Shown here one piece after another: positions 18,493 to 29,061 of a stretch of 64,000 nucleotides of DNA. The position numbers and the translations under genes are program-made. The stretch comes from Nonlabens ulvanivorans (GTDB lineage: Bacteria; Bacteroidota; Bacteroidia; Flavobacteriales; Flavobacteriaceae): NCBI RefSeq assembly GCF_000755285.1, contig NZ_BBMK01000006.1, positions 108,235 through 172,234 of the forward strand. The letters run 5' to 3'. Below the pieces are notes generated by a model that saw nothing but the letters and a program-made list of their open reading frames with translations, did not search any database and was not told the DNA's origin. Position 1 is the first letter of the stretch; each line of letters starts with the position of its first letter.

Positions 18493-21284
18493 TTAGTTAC
18501 TTACTGATGTCATTTTAGGACTTGACCCATTCTTGAAATAGTCAAACGTGAGTTTATTTATTCCTTTATTAGTAGCGATGGCATAATCAGTGCCTGCAAA
18601 TTCTATTTTTAATTTTACAACTTTACCATTGCGTTCTTTGAAGGTTTTGATATTGAAAGAGTATCCTTTGGCTCTTACTTTCTCACCATACTTTTCCAAC
18701 ATCGCTTCACTAAAGTTCATAAGTGTATCTGAGGTTATAATTTCACTAGTTGTAGATTCACCATTACGAGAGTTAGCAATAATATGTTCTCTCCTTTTAT
18801 TTATTTCATCCTTTTTCCTTTCTCTTTCTTGTAGTATAGCTGCACGTCTTTCTTCTATCCTCATGTTTCTATCTATTCTTATAGAATCTATAGAAACTCT
18901 TCTTTTTAAGCTATCTCTTTTAATGAAAGCTTGCTGTCTATTTTCAACTCTGCGTTGTAATAGTTCTTCTCTTCTCGATTCCATTTGATCTTTTTTCATA
19001 GCTCTTAAAGAATCCATTTCAAGTCGTCTTTGATCCATCAGTGCTCTTCTATCAACACTACTTGGCAATTCTTTAAGTTCTTCACCATCTTTAGTGGTAA
19101 TTAGGATTACTCCATCTTCACCTTTTGCACCATATAAATCAGTTGCATCCTTACCTTTTAATACATTCATAGAGGCAACATTACTCATGTCCATATTACC
19201 GTTCAAAATTGATCGGTTAGACTCTTTACCATCGACTATTACTAACGGCTTTTCACCATTAGAATTATTCATGACGATATAACTTCCAGAACTTAAATTA
19301 TTATTAGACTGCTCAAATCGTGAGTAATCAATATCATCTAAGTCATTTAAATCTGGCAACTCTTGATAATAATTACTTATTGAATCTGAATTGATATAAA
19401 TTAAGGATTTTTGAATGTGTGATTCTATAGAGTCAAAATTGATATTCATAAGCTGCAAATCAATTTGATTCTGTAATGAATCCATATTGATACTACTCAT
19501 TTTTATTGTTTGCATAATACTATCTACATTCGTTTGTGTAAGTCGACGATACTCATCAGGTGATAAGTTCATATACTTGACATCACCTAATTGATAGGTA
19601 GTTTGAGGTGCATCCTCGCAATTATTGAGCTTCCAGTTTTTGTGATCTCCTTTTATAGAACCGTTAATACATATATTCGGTATTGCGGTATCATTCTTAT
19701 AGGTCTGTGATATTTTTGTTCCATCATTATCATCCAGTTCTATTTTAATAGATACCAGCTTTCCATCTCTATATCTAAGCTTACTATATTTAAAATCGAC
19801 GTTATGAGATTCTTTTAAAAACTTTTTATGCTCTTCTAGAGACTCTTTGGTAGATGTAGGTGTGATTTTAATGTAAATATTGACATTTCTATGATCTAAA
19901 CTTTCCCATTTAAAATCTTCGGTTTGCTCAATGTTTAAATCACCATAGGTCCAATCGTCTCCCATTTCTATATGCACTCCATCCTTATTTACGTACAAAG
20001 TTTCACTAGAGCTGTCATCATTGACCCATAGTTTTTCTTTACTCGCTTTAATAAGTAACAATTTAAATGGCTCAGTTCCTATAGTCATGTTCTTATTCCA
20101 TTTTTTACCGGGGGGGAACTTTGTAGAGATACTTAAACGCTTTAATCCATTATTTTCATCACGTTCTTGATCGCTAAACCTTACTTGATAATTAGCATGT
20201 TTATTGATTTGAGAAGTATACGTAGTTAAATCTTCATCTGTCGTTGAGGCTTTGATATCGTATATCAATTCGTCAACAGTTTGAAAAGTAGAATCAGTAT
20301 TTGACAGCATTACCGGAATGGTCGATTTTACTTCATTGCCTTCGTTAATTACAGTTGGACTATTTAATGACTTTTCTATATCTACTTCTAGATACTCAAC
20401 TTCAGTAACGACATTAAAACTGTAGAGGAAAACGACAATTACTGGTAATATCAATGCATATTTATATGCGTTCCAGCGTGCACTGGCTTCCTTTTGTAAC
20501 ATCATAATACGTTTTTTAATAAATGGTGTGAAAAAATTATTAGCAAGTGATGGTTGTAAATGGAAGGCCGCACTGCTTAAAAGCGTGCGCTCATAGCTTA
20601 CACCAGATTTAATTTGCGTTTTTGCTTCAGCATCAGCTATAAATTCTAGGTTCTCCCCCCCTATTTGTTTTTTCAACCACCACGATAGTGGATTGATCCA
20701 GAAGACTGCTCTATATAAATGACTTAACAACACATCAACACTATGCCATTGCCTAGCGTGTACTTTTTCGTGATCTAGAATGATGTCCAGTGCAGCACTA
20801 GATTTCTCATTTTCACTATAGCATATATAATTGAAGAAACTGAATGGAGTTAGCTTTCGCGAAAGCGTAACCATGACAAATTTCCCGCTCTTAACTACCC
20901 TACCAGTTCGTATCAATCGATATAACGAGCTAAGTTCTACAATCATTTTACCTAAAAAAAGGCAACTACTGCCAGGTATATAAAACCGAAAAATCGCCAG
21001 TAGTCAAATGGCGTTTCTACGGGAACTGCAGGTTGTTCTAACATCATTGCCATAGGTGTCACCATTTCTTGTGGTACAAAATAGTATTCTTGAACTGGTT
21101 GTTCTACATAAACAGTTTGTGTAATTTCTATAAGTGGAAAAACAATTGATGCGATGATACCTAGAAATAGAAACCAACGATTTGCTTGAAAAAAAGTCAA
21201 ACGTCGCAGTAAAAAATGATACGTGAGGACAAATATGCTCAGTGCACCAGCACTTTTAAGTAAATATTCTATAACTGCTTCCAT
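18493..21284 (-). CDS. BlaR1-like M56 peptidase sensor with repeated C-terminal domain (one frameshift)
   Basis: About 930 residues. Four membrane helices surround the M56 zinc site HEKVH (about residue 200), with ENLEFIADAEA after it. The exterior part has at least three copies of an ~80-residue alpha/beta module (SKDELxxFxxxL...YRDGKL..IKIEL), then a TonB-plug-like block (PLVIVDGKES...ATDLYGAKGEDGVILITTKDG) and a charged coiled coil. The frame breaks at 20946-20953: a T7 run should be T8, giving VVAFFLGKMIVEL. A C7 run at 20655 adds one Gly before ENLEF, and G7 at 20110 doubles a Pro. M56 sensors cleave the BlaI partner, encoded just upstream (1 base gap). Confidence 0.85.
20852..20867. repeat. 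Iterated palindrome
   Basis: AGCTTTCGCGAAAGCG, 15 of 16 positions, inside the BlaR1 gene and read TLSRK. Confidence 0.85.
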
Positions 21285-21285
21285 C

Positions 21286-21645
21286 TTATTTCTCTTTAGA
21301 TTCGATCATTTCTAAAATTTCTCTCAGGTCTGCTGCGCTTATTTTTTCTTCATTCGCAAAAAACGAAACCATATTTTTATAACTATCATTGAAATATCTG
21401 GTCATCGCACTATTAACAAATGTGTTGCGATAAACTTCTTTATCTACAATAGGATAATAGCGGTGTGTTTTACCAAAAGCTTCATAAGCTACATATGCTT
21501 TCTCCTCTAGCTTGCGTACTATTGTAGACACGGTATTGTAATGATTAGTACCTGATAAGTGTGGTACAATCTCTTTTACAAATGCTTTCTCTAATTGCCA
21601 GAGCACTTGCATGATTTCTTCTTCTTTTTGTGTGAGCTTCTCCAT
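21286..21645 (-). CDS. BlaI/MecI family repressor
   Basis: The 119-residue winged-helix protein reads MEKLTQKEEEIMQVLWQLEKAFVKEIV, HYNTVSTIVRKLEEKAYV (recognition helix, about residues 37-54) and a C-terminal dimer helix (ISAADLREILEMIESKEK). BlaI proteins repress their own operon and are inactivated by cleavage from a BlaR1 sensor, here the next gene. The probable cleavage region is between the two domains, near YRNTFVNS. A palindrome-rich A/T region at 21650-21755 before it likely holds its operator (ACTATTTTTATAGT-like at 21690-21703). Confidence 0.9.
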   Translation of the reverse strand: MEKLTQKEEEIMQVLWQLEKAFVKEIVPHLSGTNHYNTVSTIVRKLEEKAYVAYEAFGKTHRYYPIVDKEVYRNTFVNSAMTRYFNDSYKNMVSFFANEEKISAADLREILEMIESKEK

Positions 21646-21754
21646 ATTCTATATTTTTTACAATCATCACTAATCGATGTTCAAACATATAACTATTTTT
21701 ATAGTTATCAAACTAAAAACGTAGTTACTTAACTATTACTGTAGTTTTTAGAAC

Positions 21755-21790
21755 AAAAAAATCCCGTACTTATGATAAGTACGGGATTTT
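21755..21790. terminator. Rho-independent terminator
   Basis: Stem TCCCGTACTTAT / ATAAGTACGGGA with a T4 end and A7 on the other side, between the coiled-coil gene and blaI. Confidence 0.85.
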
Positions 21791-21809
21791 ATAGAAGTGT
21801 ATTTTAAAA

Positions 21810-23309
21810 CTAGTAAGCCGTTTGAACTCTAGCCCTATGATGGATTTCATCTAATTGAATTAATAAAACAGGGATTCCATCCTCACCTTCAAAACTGTAA
21901 ATCTTATCTTCAATTTTAAAAGATATATTAGTAATGACATTGTTAGTATTACTTATATTTTCAAGAATACTACAATTGAATTCTTTTTTCTCTATCTCAG
22001 AAACAAGTTTTTGAACGTCCAGAGATTTTGAGTTTTTTGTTATAACGAACTCTTCAGTCAATTGAAAGGTCACTATAGCTACTTCATTATCAAATGATGC
22101 CGATGGATTGAGAAGATTACCTTCTTTATTAATGAGCATGCCATTGCTGTTTTTTAAAACCAATGATAAGCCGTCAAATTCAAAACTATAGGTATCGCCT
22201 TTAAGCATTGTTGTACCATTTTCTGGTTCATTTGCTAACGGTTTATCCAAAATCATAATAGTCTTATCTGAGGAATCATAGATAAAAGTCTTATCAGAAT
22301 AGACTTTAAATAAACATTGCTCACCTGAGAAGAAGACTGTATTAGACTCTAAAGCAACATCTACACCTGCCGCATTTTGCTTCATTGCATTTAGTACATC
22401 GGCAGTGTTTTGCTCATCTTCAATTTTATTCCTTTCTTGAATAGTTGAGATAGACTGAACTTCTGATCGCGCATTATGAACTTGATTCTCTACAGATTCT
22501 GATACAATGATGACAACAGGCTTTTTAACACTATCTCTAGGCATAAATTGATTCTGACGACTAGCACGAACCTTTTTGAGAGAATCTTTTCTGTGTTTGG
22601 TTTGCAGGGCTATTTCTTCTGCTTTTAATCTTTCTAATTCCAGCTTTTCTTCTTTGACTTTCTTTAAGGAGTCTTTGCGTTCATTGTAATCCTTATTCAC
22701 GGCTTGTGATAGTGTTGAATAGCCACCTGAAGATTGATTACGTCTTGAGTTTTCGCGAGCTTTTTGAGCAGCTTGCTTTTGATCATCTGCTACTTCATCA
22801 TACTCTACTGTAATATCTTCTTTTACAAAAACATCTTTAATACGTTGCTTATATTGCTTGAGCTTTTCTACTCTAGCATTATATATTTTTCTTTCTTTTG
22901 CTTCTTGTACAGGATCACGATGCAGTATGGACGGACCATCTTCATCACAAGAACCTGCATAACTTACAATGTTTGTCACATTATTAATTACAATACACAA
23001 GTCATCTATTTCGGAGTTAGACTTAATAATGAATTTTGTGGAACGTTGTGTCTTTTCTTGAAAAGCAATACCTAGAACTATCACTTTTCCATTGCGTGCC
23101 TTATAGGAAATGAGTTGTGCATTAATTTCAAAAGACTCTTTTAACGTATCAAAAAACAAAAAGAGATCATCTTTACTGCTATTGCTATCTAACTTAAATA
23201 TAGTCTGATTCACACCTTCAATATCTATGGTAGATAAAGAACTTGCTTGCGTGTAATTACTTAAAAATAAAACAACTGTAAAGACAGTCATCAATAATCT
23301 AGAGAACAT
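21810..23309 (-). CDS. Exported coiled-coil protein, paralogue A
   Basis: A signal peptide (MFSRLLMTVFTVVLFLSNYTQA) precedes an N-terminal alpha/beta module (SSKDDLFLFFDTLKESF...YKARNGKVIVLGIAF, about residues 40-110), a Lys/Glu-rich coiled coil at 135-255, a beta domain (QCLFKVYSDKTFIYD, about 325-400), and a second alpha/beta module at the C-terminus (LVSEIEKKEF...SFKIEDKIYSFEG). Its neighbour (paralogue B) has the same four parts. The small modules also resemble those in the BlaR1 C-terminus. Function unknown; a scaffold or ligand of the sensor is an inference. Confidence 0.65.
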   Translation of the reverse strand: MFSRLLMTVFTVVLFLSNYTQASSLSTIDIEGVNQTIFKLDSNSSKDDLFLFFDTLKESFEINAQLISYKARNGKVIVLGIAFQEKTQRSTKFIIKSNSEIDDLCIVINNVTNIVSYAGSCDEDGPSILHRDPVQEAKERKIYNARVEKLKQYKQRIKDVFVKEDITVEYDEVADDQKQAAQKARENSRRNQSSGGYSTLSQAVNKDYNERKDSLKKVKEEKLELERLKAEEIALQTKHRKDSLKKVRASRQNQFMPRDSVKKPVVIIVSESVENQVHNARSEVQSISTIQERNKIEDEQNTADVLNAMKQNAAGVDVALESNTVFFSGEQCLFKVYSDKTFIYDSSDKTIMILDKPLANEPENGTTMLKGDTYSFEFDGLSLVLKNSNGMLINKEGNLLNPSASFDNEVAIVTFQLTEEFVITKNSKSLDVQKLVSEIEKKEFNCSILENISNTNNVITNISFKIEDKIYSFEGEDGIPVLLIQLDEIHHRARVQTAY

Positions 23310-23425
23310 TTTTATCTTTATTTATTCAGTTTGCAAAAATACACCGTTATAAATTTTAATAATTATTAGAATAATATAGTTATTGTTAAATCCACTAAAT
23401 ACATAACTTATAAGGTAAACGGCAT

Positions 23426-25313
23426 TTAATTCTCCATCTCACTTACATTTACTCGATTGTTTCTCTTATCGATATCAATTAAAATGAATGAATTTGAGTC
23501 TAATACATTGAAAACAAATGACTCATCATTTATTCTAAAGACCAAATTAGTAAGTCTCCCATTTTCATTATATTCAAATTCTAACAATTCTGTATCAAAC
23601 TGATATTGCTCGATTTGATTAAGAACGTTTTTTATTTCATCATCAGAAAAATGAATCTGTATTTTGAACCTATGCGTTGTTTTAAAATCTTGACTTTGTG
23701 AATCAGTACTATTAACTCCAGCACCTACCACTTTACCTTCTTCATCAATAAGTTGACCTTGCGAATTTTTAATTATGAGTAGATTCTCCGTAAATTCATA
23801 AGTAGCCTCTACTTGATTAACGATAACTTTACCACTTTGTGGTGCATCTGTCAATTCATCATCGATGGTTAATATTTTAGCACCAAATGCGTCATAAATA
23901 AAAGTACGCCCCCCCATAAATACTCTAAAGCTACACTGCTCTGCATTGAACATTAAATAGCCTTGCTCTATAATTCGGTCCTCTATAGCAATATATCCTT
24001 GTTCATTTGCATTAACCATCAGCTGCTTACGAGAGTCTGTCTGGTCCAGATCTTCTCTATACCTTTCACGTTCATCGATTAGCTCCTGTTCAGCTTTTAA
24101 CAGCACCTCTCTTCTCTTTTCCTCTTCAATGAGACGTTCTTTCTCTAATTGTGCATTAAGTTCGTCTTGTAAAGCTTGTCGCTCTAGAGCGAGTCTATCT
24201 AATTCAAGCTGTCTTTCTAATCGTTTTAATTCTAGAGCCTCTTTTTCTTTCTTTACTCGTTCATTTTCTGCCTTAACTTGTTCTAGTCGTTCTGCTTCCA
24301 GTCTTTTGCGCACACGTATCACTTCTCGAGCACGTTCTTTTTCTTCCTCTTTCAATCGCAGCGCTTCTTTTTTATCTAGCTCTTTCCTGTAATCGTCGTT
24401 GTTCTTGTCGTTGTTGAGCAGCAAGCCGTTCTTTTTCTAGTGTTTCTAGTTGATTGCGTTCTTCCTGAGCGAGAGTTTCTAATCTATTAGTTTCAATAGC
24501 TATTTGTCTTTTTTCTTCTTCAAGTTTTGCAATACGTGCCGCTTCTGCTTCTTGCCTTCTAGCCAGTTGTCGCTCACTTACCTCTCTTAATTGCTGCTCT
24601 CTTTTCAAGGTCCTTTCTGCAATTAATTGCTCATTTTTAATACGGTTTTCTTCTTGTTGAGTCTCTAGTTTTGCTTTTCTAGCTAGCACATCAATACGTC
24701 GTTGCTCTTGTTGCTGTTTCACTCTCAATCTAGCTGCTTCAATTTCAGTATCAACCTTTGCCTTGCGTGCGGCAATAACATCTTGGGCAGCCTGCCGTGA
24801 ATTAACCTCTACTTTATCTTCTTTTTTATTTGTTTCTTTCTCCTCAACCTCTGTAGAGTCTACCGTAGTCGCCTTGTAAAATTGATCATATTGAGAAGCC
24901 TTCACAGGAGTAACGGCTTTTAAGGCAACATCACATGGCGCAAATTCAACGATATTATTTAATGCAGGATTAAGAGTTAAGCAAATGGTATCAATACCTT
25001 TATCATTTTGAAGATTTAAAGGGAAAGCGGCACCATTTTGATCTGTAAGTGTCAGGTCTAATAATGTAATGACGCCACCATGACGTTTGTATCCATTTAA
25101 TTTTGCCTTGACACTGTGATTGATAAAAAGCTCTTTGAAAAGTTCAAAAATCTCAGTTCGTGTAGAACTTTTATCTATACTAAAGGTTGCAATTTCTGTA
25201 TTGGAGTAGATAGTATGTGCTATGGTTGCTGGTGGATCCGCTTTCGCGAAAGCGTAAAACCCAACAAATAACACGAACACTAACAACTTCCATTTCCCTA
25301 CAAATGAAGTCAT
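23426..25313 (-). CDS. Exported coiled-coil protein, paralogue B (one frameshift)
   Basis: It starts with a signal peptide in which the palindrome encodes AFAKA, giving an A-K-A cleavage site (residues 21-25). The order is N-terminal module (SSTRTEIFELFKELF...YKRHGGVITLLDLTL), a ~200-residue Arg/Glu/Gln coiled coil, a beta domain (QCSFRVFMGGRTFIYD) and a C-terminal module. The frame breaks near 24395: one extra A in CAGGAAAGAG (expected QEELDKKEA). A C7 run at 23909 gives GG where paralogue A has one residue fewer. The start MTSFVGKWK is followed by a normal signal. Confidence 0.65.
25239..25254. repeat. Iterated palindrome
   Basis: Perfect 16-mer in the signal-peptide codons of paralogue B, read AFAKA. 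Confidence 0.9.
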
Positions 25314-25425
25314 CGTCGTTTAATTTATGACACCTAAAGTAAACAAATAATCAAAAGCATCACTAATACCACTTTTAAAATAGAAGAATCTACATAAATA
25401 GGCGCTAAATGACACCAAAATAATA

Positions 25426-25454
25426 TTGCCATTTCTATAAAGCGATTAACTTTG
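25426..25454 (+). promoter_or_regulatory. Promoter of the thrS-infC operon
   Basis: TTG at 25426-25428, 18-base spacer, TAACTTTG at 25447-25454, 20 bases before the thrS ATG. Confidence 0.6.
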
Positions 25455-25474
25455 CAAGTTCATATTTTGTAGTT

Positions 25475-27418
25475 ATGATTAAAATTACTTTACCTGACGG
25501 TAGTATAAAAGAAATGGAAAACGGCACCACACCTATGGATGTCGCGATGAGCATATCACAAGGACTTGCTCGCAATGTAATAAGCGCTAGCTTTAATGGA
25601 ATTAAAGTAGAGACTAAAACACCACTTACAGAAGATGGTAGTTTAGTGCTCTTTACCTTTAGTAACCCAGAAGGTAAGGAAGCTTTCTGGCACTCAACAT
25701 CTCATATCATGGCTCAAGCTATTGAAGAGTTGTTTCCAGGTGTAAGTTTAACAATAGGACCTGCTATAGATAATGGGTTTTATTATGACATAGATTTTAA
25801 AGAGCATTCTATATCTGAAAGCGATATCCCAAAGATAGAAGCACGTATGCTAGAAATAGCTCGTGGTAAACATGAGTTCACCATGCGCAGTGTTTCTAAA
25901 GCAGATGCCCTTCAATTTTATAAAGATCAAAACAATCCTTATAAAGTAGAGCTTATTGAAAACTTGACTGATGGTGAGATTACCTTCTGTGATCATGACA
26001 CTTTTACAGATTTATGTCGTGGTGGTCATATTCCTAATACAGGGATTATAAAAGCTGTAAAATTATGAGTATTGCTGGTGCATACTGGCGTGGTGATGAA
26101 AAAAATCCACAACTTACTCGTATGTATGGTACATCTTTCCCTAAACAAAAGGATCTTAAAGAATACCTAGAATTACTAGAAGAGGCTAAAAAACGTGATC
26201 ATAGAAAACTAGGTAAAGAGTTACAACTTTTTACTTTTTCTCAACGTGTAGGTCAAGGGTTACCGTTATGGTTACCTAAAGGCGCTGCGTTGCGTGAGCG
26301 CTTAGAAGACTTCTTAAAGAAAGCTCAGAAAAAAGCTGGTTATGAAATGGTAATCAGTCCACACATAGGTTCAAAGGAACTCTATGTTACTTCTGGTCAC
26401 TATGAAAAATATGGTGCAGACTCATTCCAACCTATAAAAACTCCTAACGATGATGAAGAGTTTTTATTAAAACCAATGAACTGTCCACATCACTGCGAGA
26501 TATATAAAAGTTCACAATGGTCCTACAGGGATTTACCAAAACGTTTTGCAGAATTCGGTACCGTATATCGTTATGAACAAAGTGGTGAATTACACGGATT
26601 AACTCGTGTGAGAGGTTTTACACAAGATGATGCACACATTTTCTGTATGCCAGAACAGCTTGATAAAGAGTTTAAAGCTGTTATTGATTTAGTTCTCTAT
26701 GTATTTGGATCACTAGGATTTGAAAACTTTACCGCACAGGTAAGTGTTCGTGATCCAAAAAACCAGAGAAATATATAGGTGATATTAAAAATTGGGAAAT
26801 TGCAGAAAATGCAATTATTAGTGCTGCAAAAGACAAAGGTCTTAATTATGTGATTGAAGAAGGTGAAGCTGCCTTTTATGGTCCTAAACTAGACTTTATG
26901 GTCAAGGATGCCCTAGGGCGCAGCTGGCAATTAGGTACTATTCAAGTAGATTACAATTTACCAGAACGTTTTGACCTATGGTACAAAGGCGCTGATAATG
27001 AATCACATAGACCAGTGATGATTCATAGAGCACCATTTGGTAGTATGGAACGTTTTATAGCTATTTTATTAGAACATACTGGCGGTAACTTCCCATTGTG
27101 TTGATGCCAGAGCAGTGTACTATTCTGTCTCTCAGTGAGAAATATGAAAATTATGCTAAACAAGTGGCAAATTTGCTAGAAAATAACGAAATTCGCACAA
27201 CGGTTGATAATCGTGCCGAGACCATGGGTAAGAAAATCCGTGAGGCTGAGATGAATAAGTTACCCTACATGTTAATCGTAGGAGAACAAGAAGAAAAAGA
27301 CGGCACAATTTCTGTACGTAAACATGGTGGAGACGATTTAGGAAGTATGAGCGTAGAAACATTCAGCCAGCTTATAAAAGATGAAATTGCCTCGACAATA
27401 AAAACATTTGAAGTTTAA
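25475..27418 (+). CDS. thrS: Threonyl-tRNA synthetase (three frameshifts)
   Basis: ThrRS charges tRNA-Thr. In order it shows a TGS domain (residues 1-65), the editing-domain motif HSTSH near residue 73 with RGGHIPNTG after it, class II motifs in [17 protein letters not shown], the zinc Cys in [10 protein letters not shown], and the anticodon-binding C-terminus with [23 protein letters not shown]. Single-base losses near 26062 (A4 for A5), 26762 (within A6) and 27100 (TGT for TGGT) cut it in four pieces. As thrS is essential, this must be error in the sequence. Corrected length is about 648 residues, normal. Confidence 0.93.
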
Positions 27419-27434
27419 TTAAAATTATTTAGCC

Positions 27435-27990
27435 ATAGCAATAAGAAGACGCAGAAGCCGCGGACCGGCTCGTATTATCAAAGAAGACAAGCACGCGATT
27501 AATGAGAAAATCCGCGCTAGGAAACTACGCCTTGTAGGTGAAGGAGTTGAACCACAAGTAATTGACACTCGTGACGCGCTTGCAAAAGCACGTGAAATGG
27601 AGTTAGACCTTGTAGAGATTTCACCTAACGCAGATCCGCCGGTAGCAAAAATCATGGACTACAAAAAGTTTGTCTATGAACAGAAGAAACGTGAAAAGGT
27701 GATGAAGGCGAATGCCTCAAAAGTAGTCATCAAAGAAATCCGTTTTGGACCTAATACGGATGATCACGATTACGAGTTTAAAAGAAAACACGCTGAAAAA
27801 GTTCCTAAAAGAAGGAGCAAAATTAAAAGCTTATGTATTCTTTAAAGGTCGTTCTATTATCTACAAAGATCAAGGAGAGATTCTATTATTAAGACTTGCT
27901 CGAGACCTAGAAGAACTAGGTAAAGTTGAGCAAATGCCTAAACTAGAAGGAAAACGCATGAATATGTTTCTTGCGCCTAAGAAAAAGTAG
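27435..27990 (+). CDS. infC: Translation initiation factor IF-3 (non-ATG start, one frameshift)
   Basis: The protein [20 protein letters not shown] then INEKIRARK is a normal flavobacterial IF-3, and the C-terminal domain has [20 protein letters not shown] and a final [10 protein letters not shown]. There is no ATG, GTG or TTG in frame after the upstream stop (27420-27422); the codon before Ala-Ile is ATA at 27435. IF-3 genes often use rare starts (AUU in E. coli), which lets IF-3 limit its own synthesis. One extra G near 27802 breaks the frame (expected [12 protein letters not shown]). It lies 16 bases after thrS. Confidence 0.9.
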
Positions 27991-28010
27991 GTAGGTATCA
28001 ATAAAAATAC

Positions 28011-28091
28011 TATTTTTGCAGTCCTCAAATCGAGGGCTGTTTTATTTAAACAGCTTTCGGGCTGAGAACGCGAGAACTAAAAAAGGAAATT
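28011..28091 (+). promoter_or_regulatory. Promoter element and structured leader before rpmI
   Basis: TATTTTTG at 28011-28018 fits the -7 box of a flavobacterial promoter. The following leader has two consecutive hairpins, GTCCTC/GAGGGC and CTGTTT/AAACAG (28020-28055). This position, between infC and rpmI, is where r-protein autoregulation by L20 occurs in other bacteria. No named Rfam family is claimed. Confidence 0.4.
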
Positions 28092-28289
28092 ATGCCTAAA
28101 ATGAAAACTAAATCTAGTGCTAAGAAGCGTTTCAAGCTTACTGGTACTGGTAAGATCAAAAGAAAACACGCTTTTAAGAGTCACATCCTTACTAAGAAAA
28201 GTAAGAAGCGTAAACTAGCTTTAACACACGATGGACTTGTGCACAAAGCAGATGAAAACAATATCAAGTTACAATTACGTCTTAAGTAA
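28092..28289 (+). CDS. rpmI: 50S ribosomal protein L35
   Basis: The 65-residue basic protein ([20 protein letters not shown], then [17 protein letters not shown]) is a full-length L35. It sits in the conserved infC-rpmI-rplT order. Confidence 0.97.
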   Translation: MPKMKTKSSAKKRFKLTGTGKIKRKHAFKSHILTKKSKKRKLALTHDGLVHKADENNIKLQLRLK

Positions 28290-28391
28290 GACAATTTTGT
28301 AAACCTTGATGGTTTATTAATTAATAACAAACCCAGTAGCAAGGCTTGTCAAGAATTCATTATGAATCGCCTTCTATTAAAAAATTAAATT

Positions 28392-28736
28392 ATGCCTAGA
28401 TCAGTAAATAGTGTGGCTTCAAGAGCCCGCAGAAAAAGAGTGCTTAAACAAGCAAAAGGTTACTTCGGACGTCGTAAAAACGTATGGACAGTAGCAAAAA
28501 ACGCAGTAGAGAAAGCAATGTCTTACTCTTACCGCGATAGAAGAAATAAGAAAAGAACTTTTCGTGCTTTATGGATCACGCGTATCAACGCTGGAGCTCG
28601 TATACATGGAATGAGCTACTCAACCTTCATGGGAGCTGTTAAGAAGAACAACATCGAGTTAAATCGTAAAGTTCTTGCAGACTTAGCAATGAATCACCCA
28701 GAAGCTTTTGAAGCTGTAGTAAACAAAGTAAAATAA
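28392..28736 (+). CDS. rplT: 50S ribosomal protein L20
   Basis: The 114-residue product has [20 protein letters not shown] at the N-terminus and [20 protein letters not shown] in the middle, typical L20. L20 binds 23S rRNA early in large-subunit assembly and can repress the rpmI-rplT mRNA. There are 102 bases between rpmI and rplT. Confidence 0.97.
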   Translation: MPRSVNSVASRARRKRVLKQAKGYFGRRKNVWTVAKNAVEKAMSYSYRDRRNKKRTFRALWITRINAGARIHGMSYSTFMGAVKKNNIELNRKVLADLAMNHPEAFEAVVNKVK

Positions 28737-28762
28737 ATTAGGTTTAACAACCTCTCGCAAAT

Positions 28763-28797
28763 AAAGAATCCCATCAGCAATGATGGGATTTTTTTTA
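28763..28797 (+). terminator. Rho-independent terminator after rplT
   Basis: Stem AATCCCATCA / TGATGGGATT with T8 tail. Confidence 0.9.
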
Positions 28798-29061
28798 TTT
28801 TAAAAAATTAATTTTGCAAGCTATTATTCATTTTCAGCTACACGAGATAGCATTTTCATTTCTTCACTACCCTATTCTATAGTTTTTCAATAATGTCCGT
28901 TTTCCGTTCTCAAGTAAAATCTTGCGCTCTTCCTTTACAATTGGAAAATAGATCATACGAATTTAGGCACATAAACAATTCAACTTAGAAAATTAAACCC
29001 TATAAAACACAGATCAGCTTTACATAAATTACTAACACTATATCAATAGATGAGCATCATG
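28798..29061. other. Gene-free A/T-rich stretch
   Basis: With the terminator this makes about 325 bases between rplT and the next gene. I see no reading frame, tRNA or clear promoter in it. Confidence 0.5.

Noticed and set aside
22764..23075. Hydrophobic reading frame opposite coiled-coil paralogue A
   Set aside because: Its Ile/Phe-rich sequence is the antisense of Lys/Glu-rich codons.
26062..27802. Programmed ribosomal frameshifting in thrS or infC
   Set aside because: No slippery heptamer with downstream structure is evident, three separate sites in thrS make no sense, and both families are encoded in one frame elsewhere.
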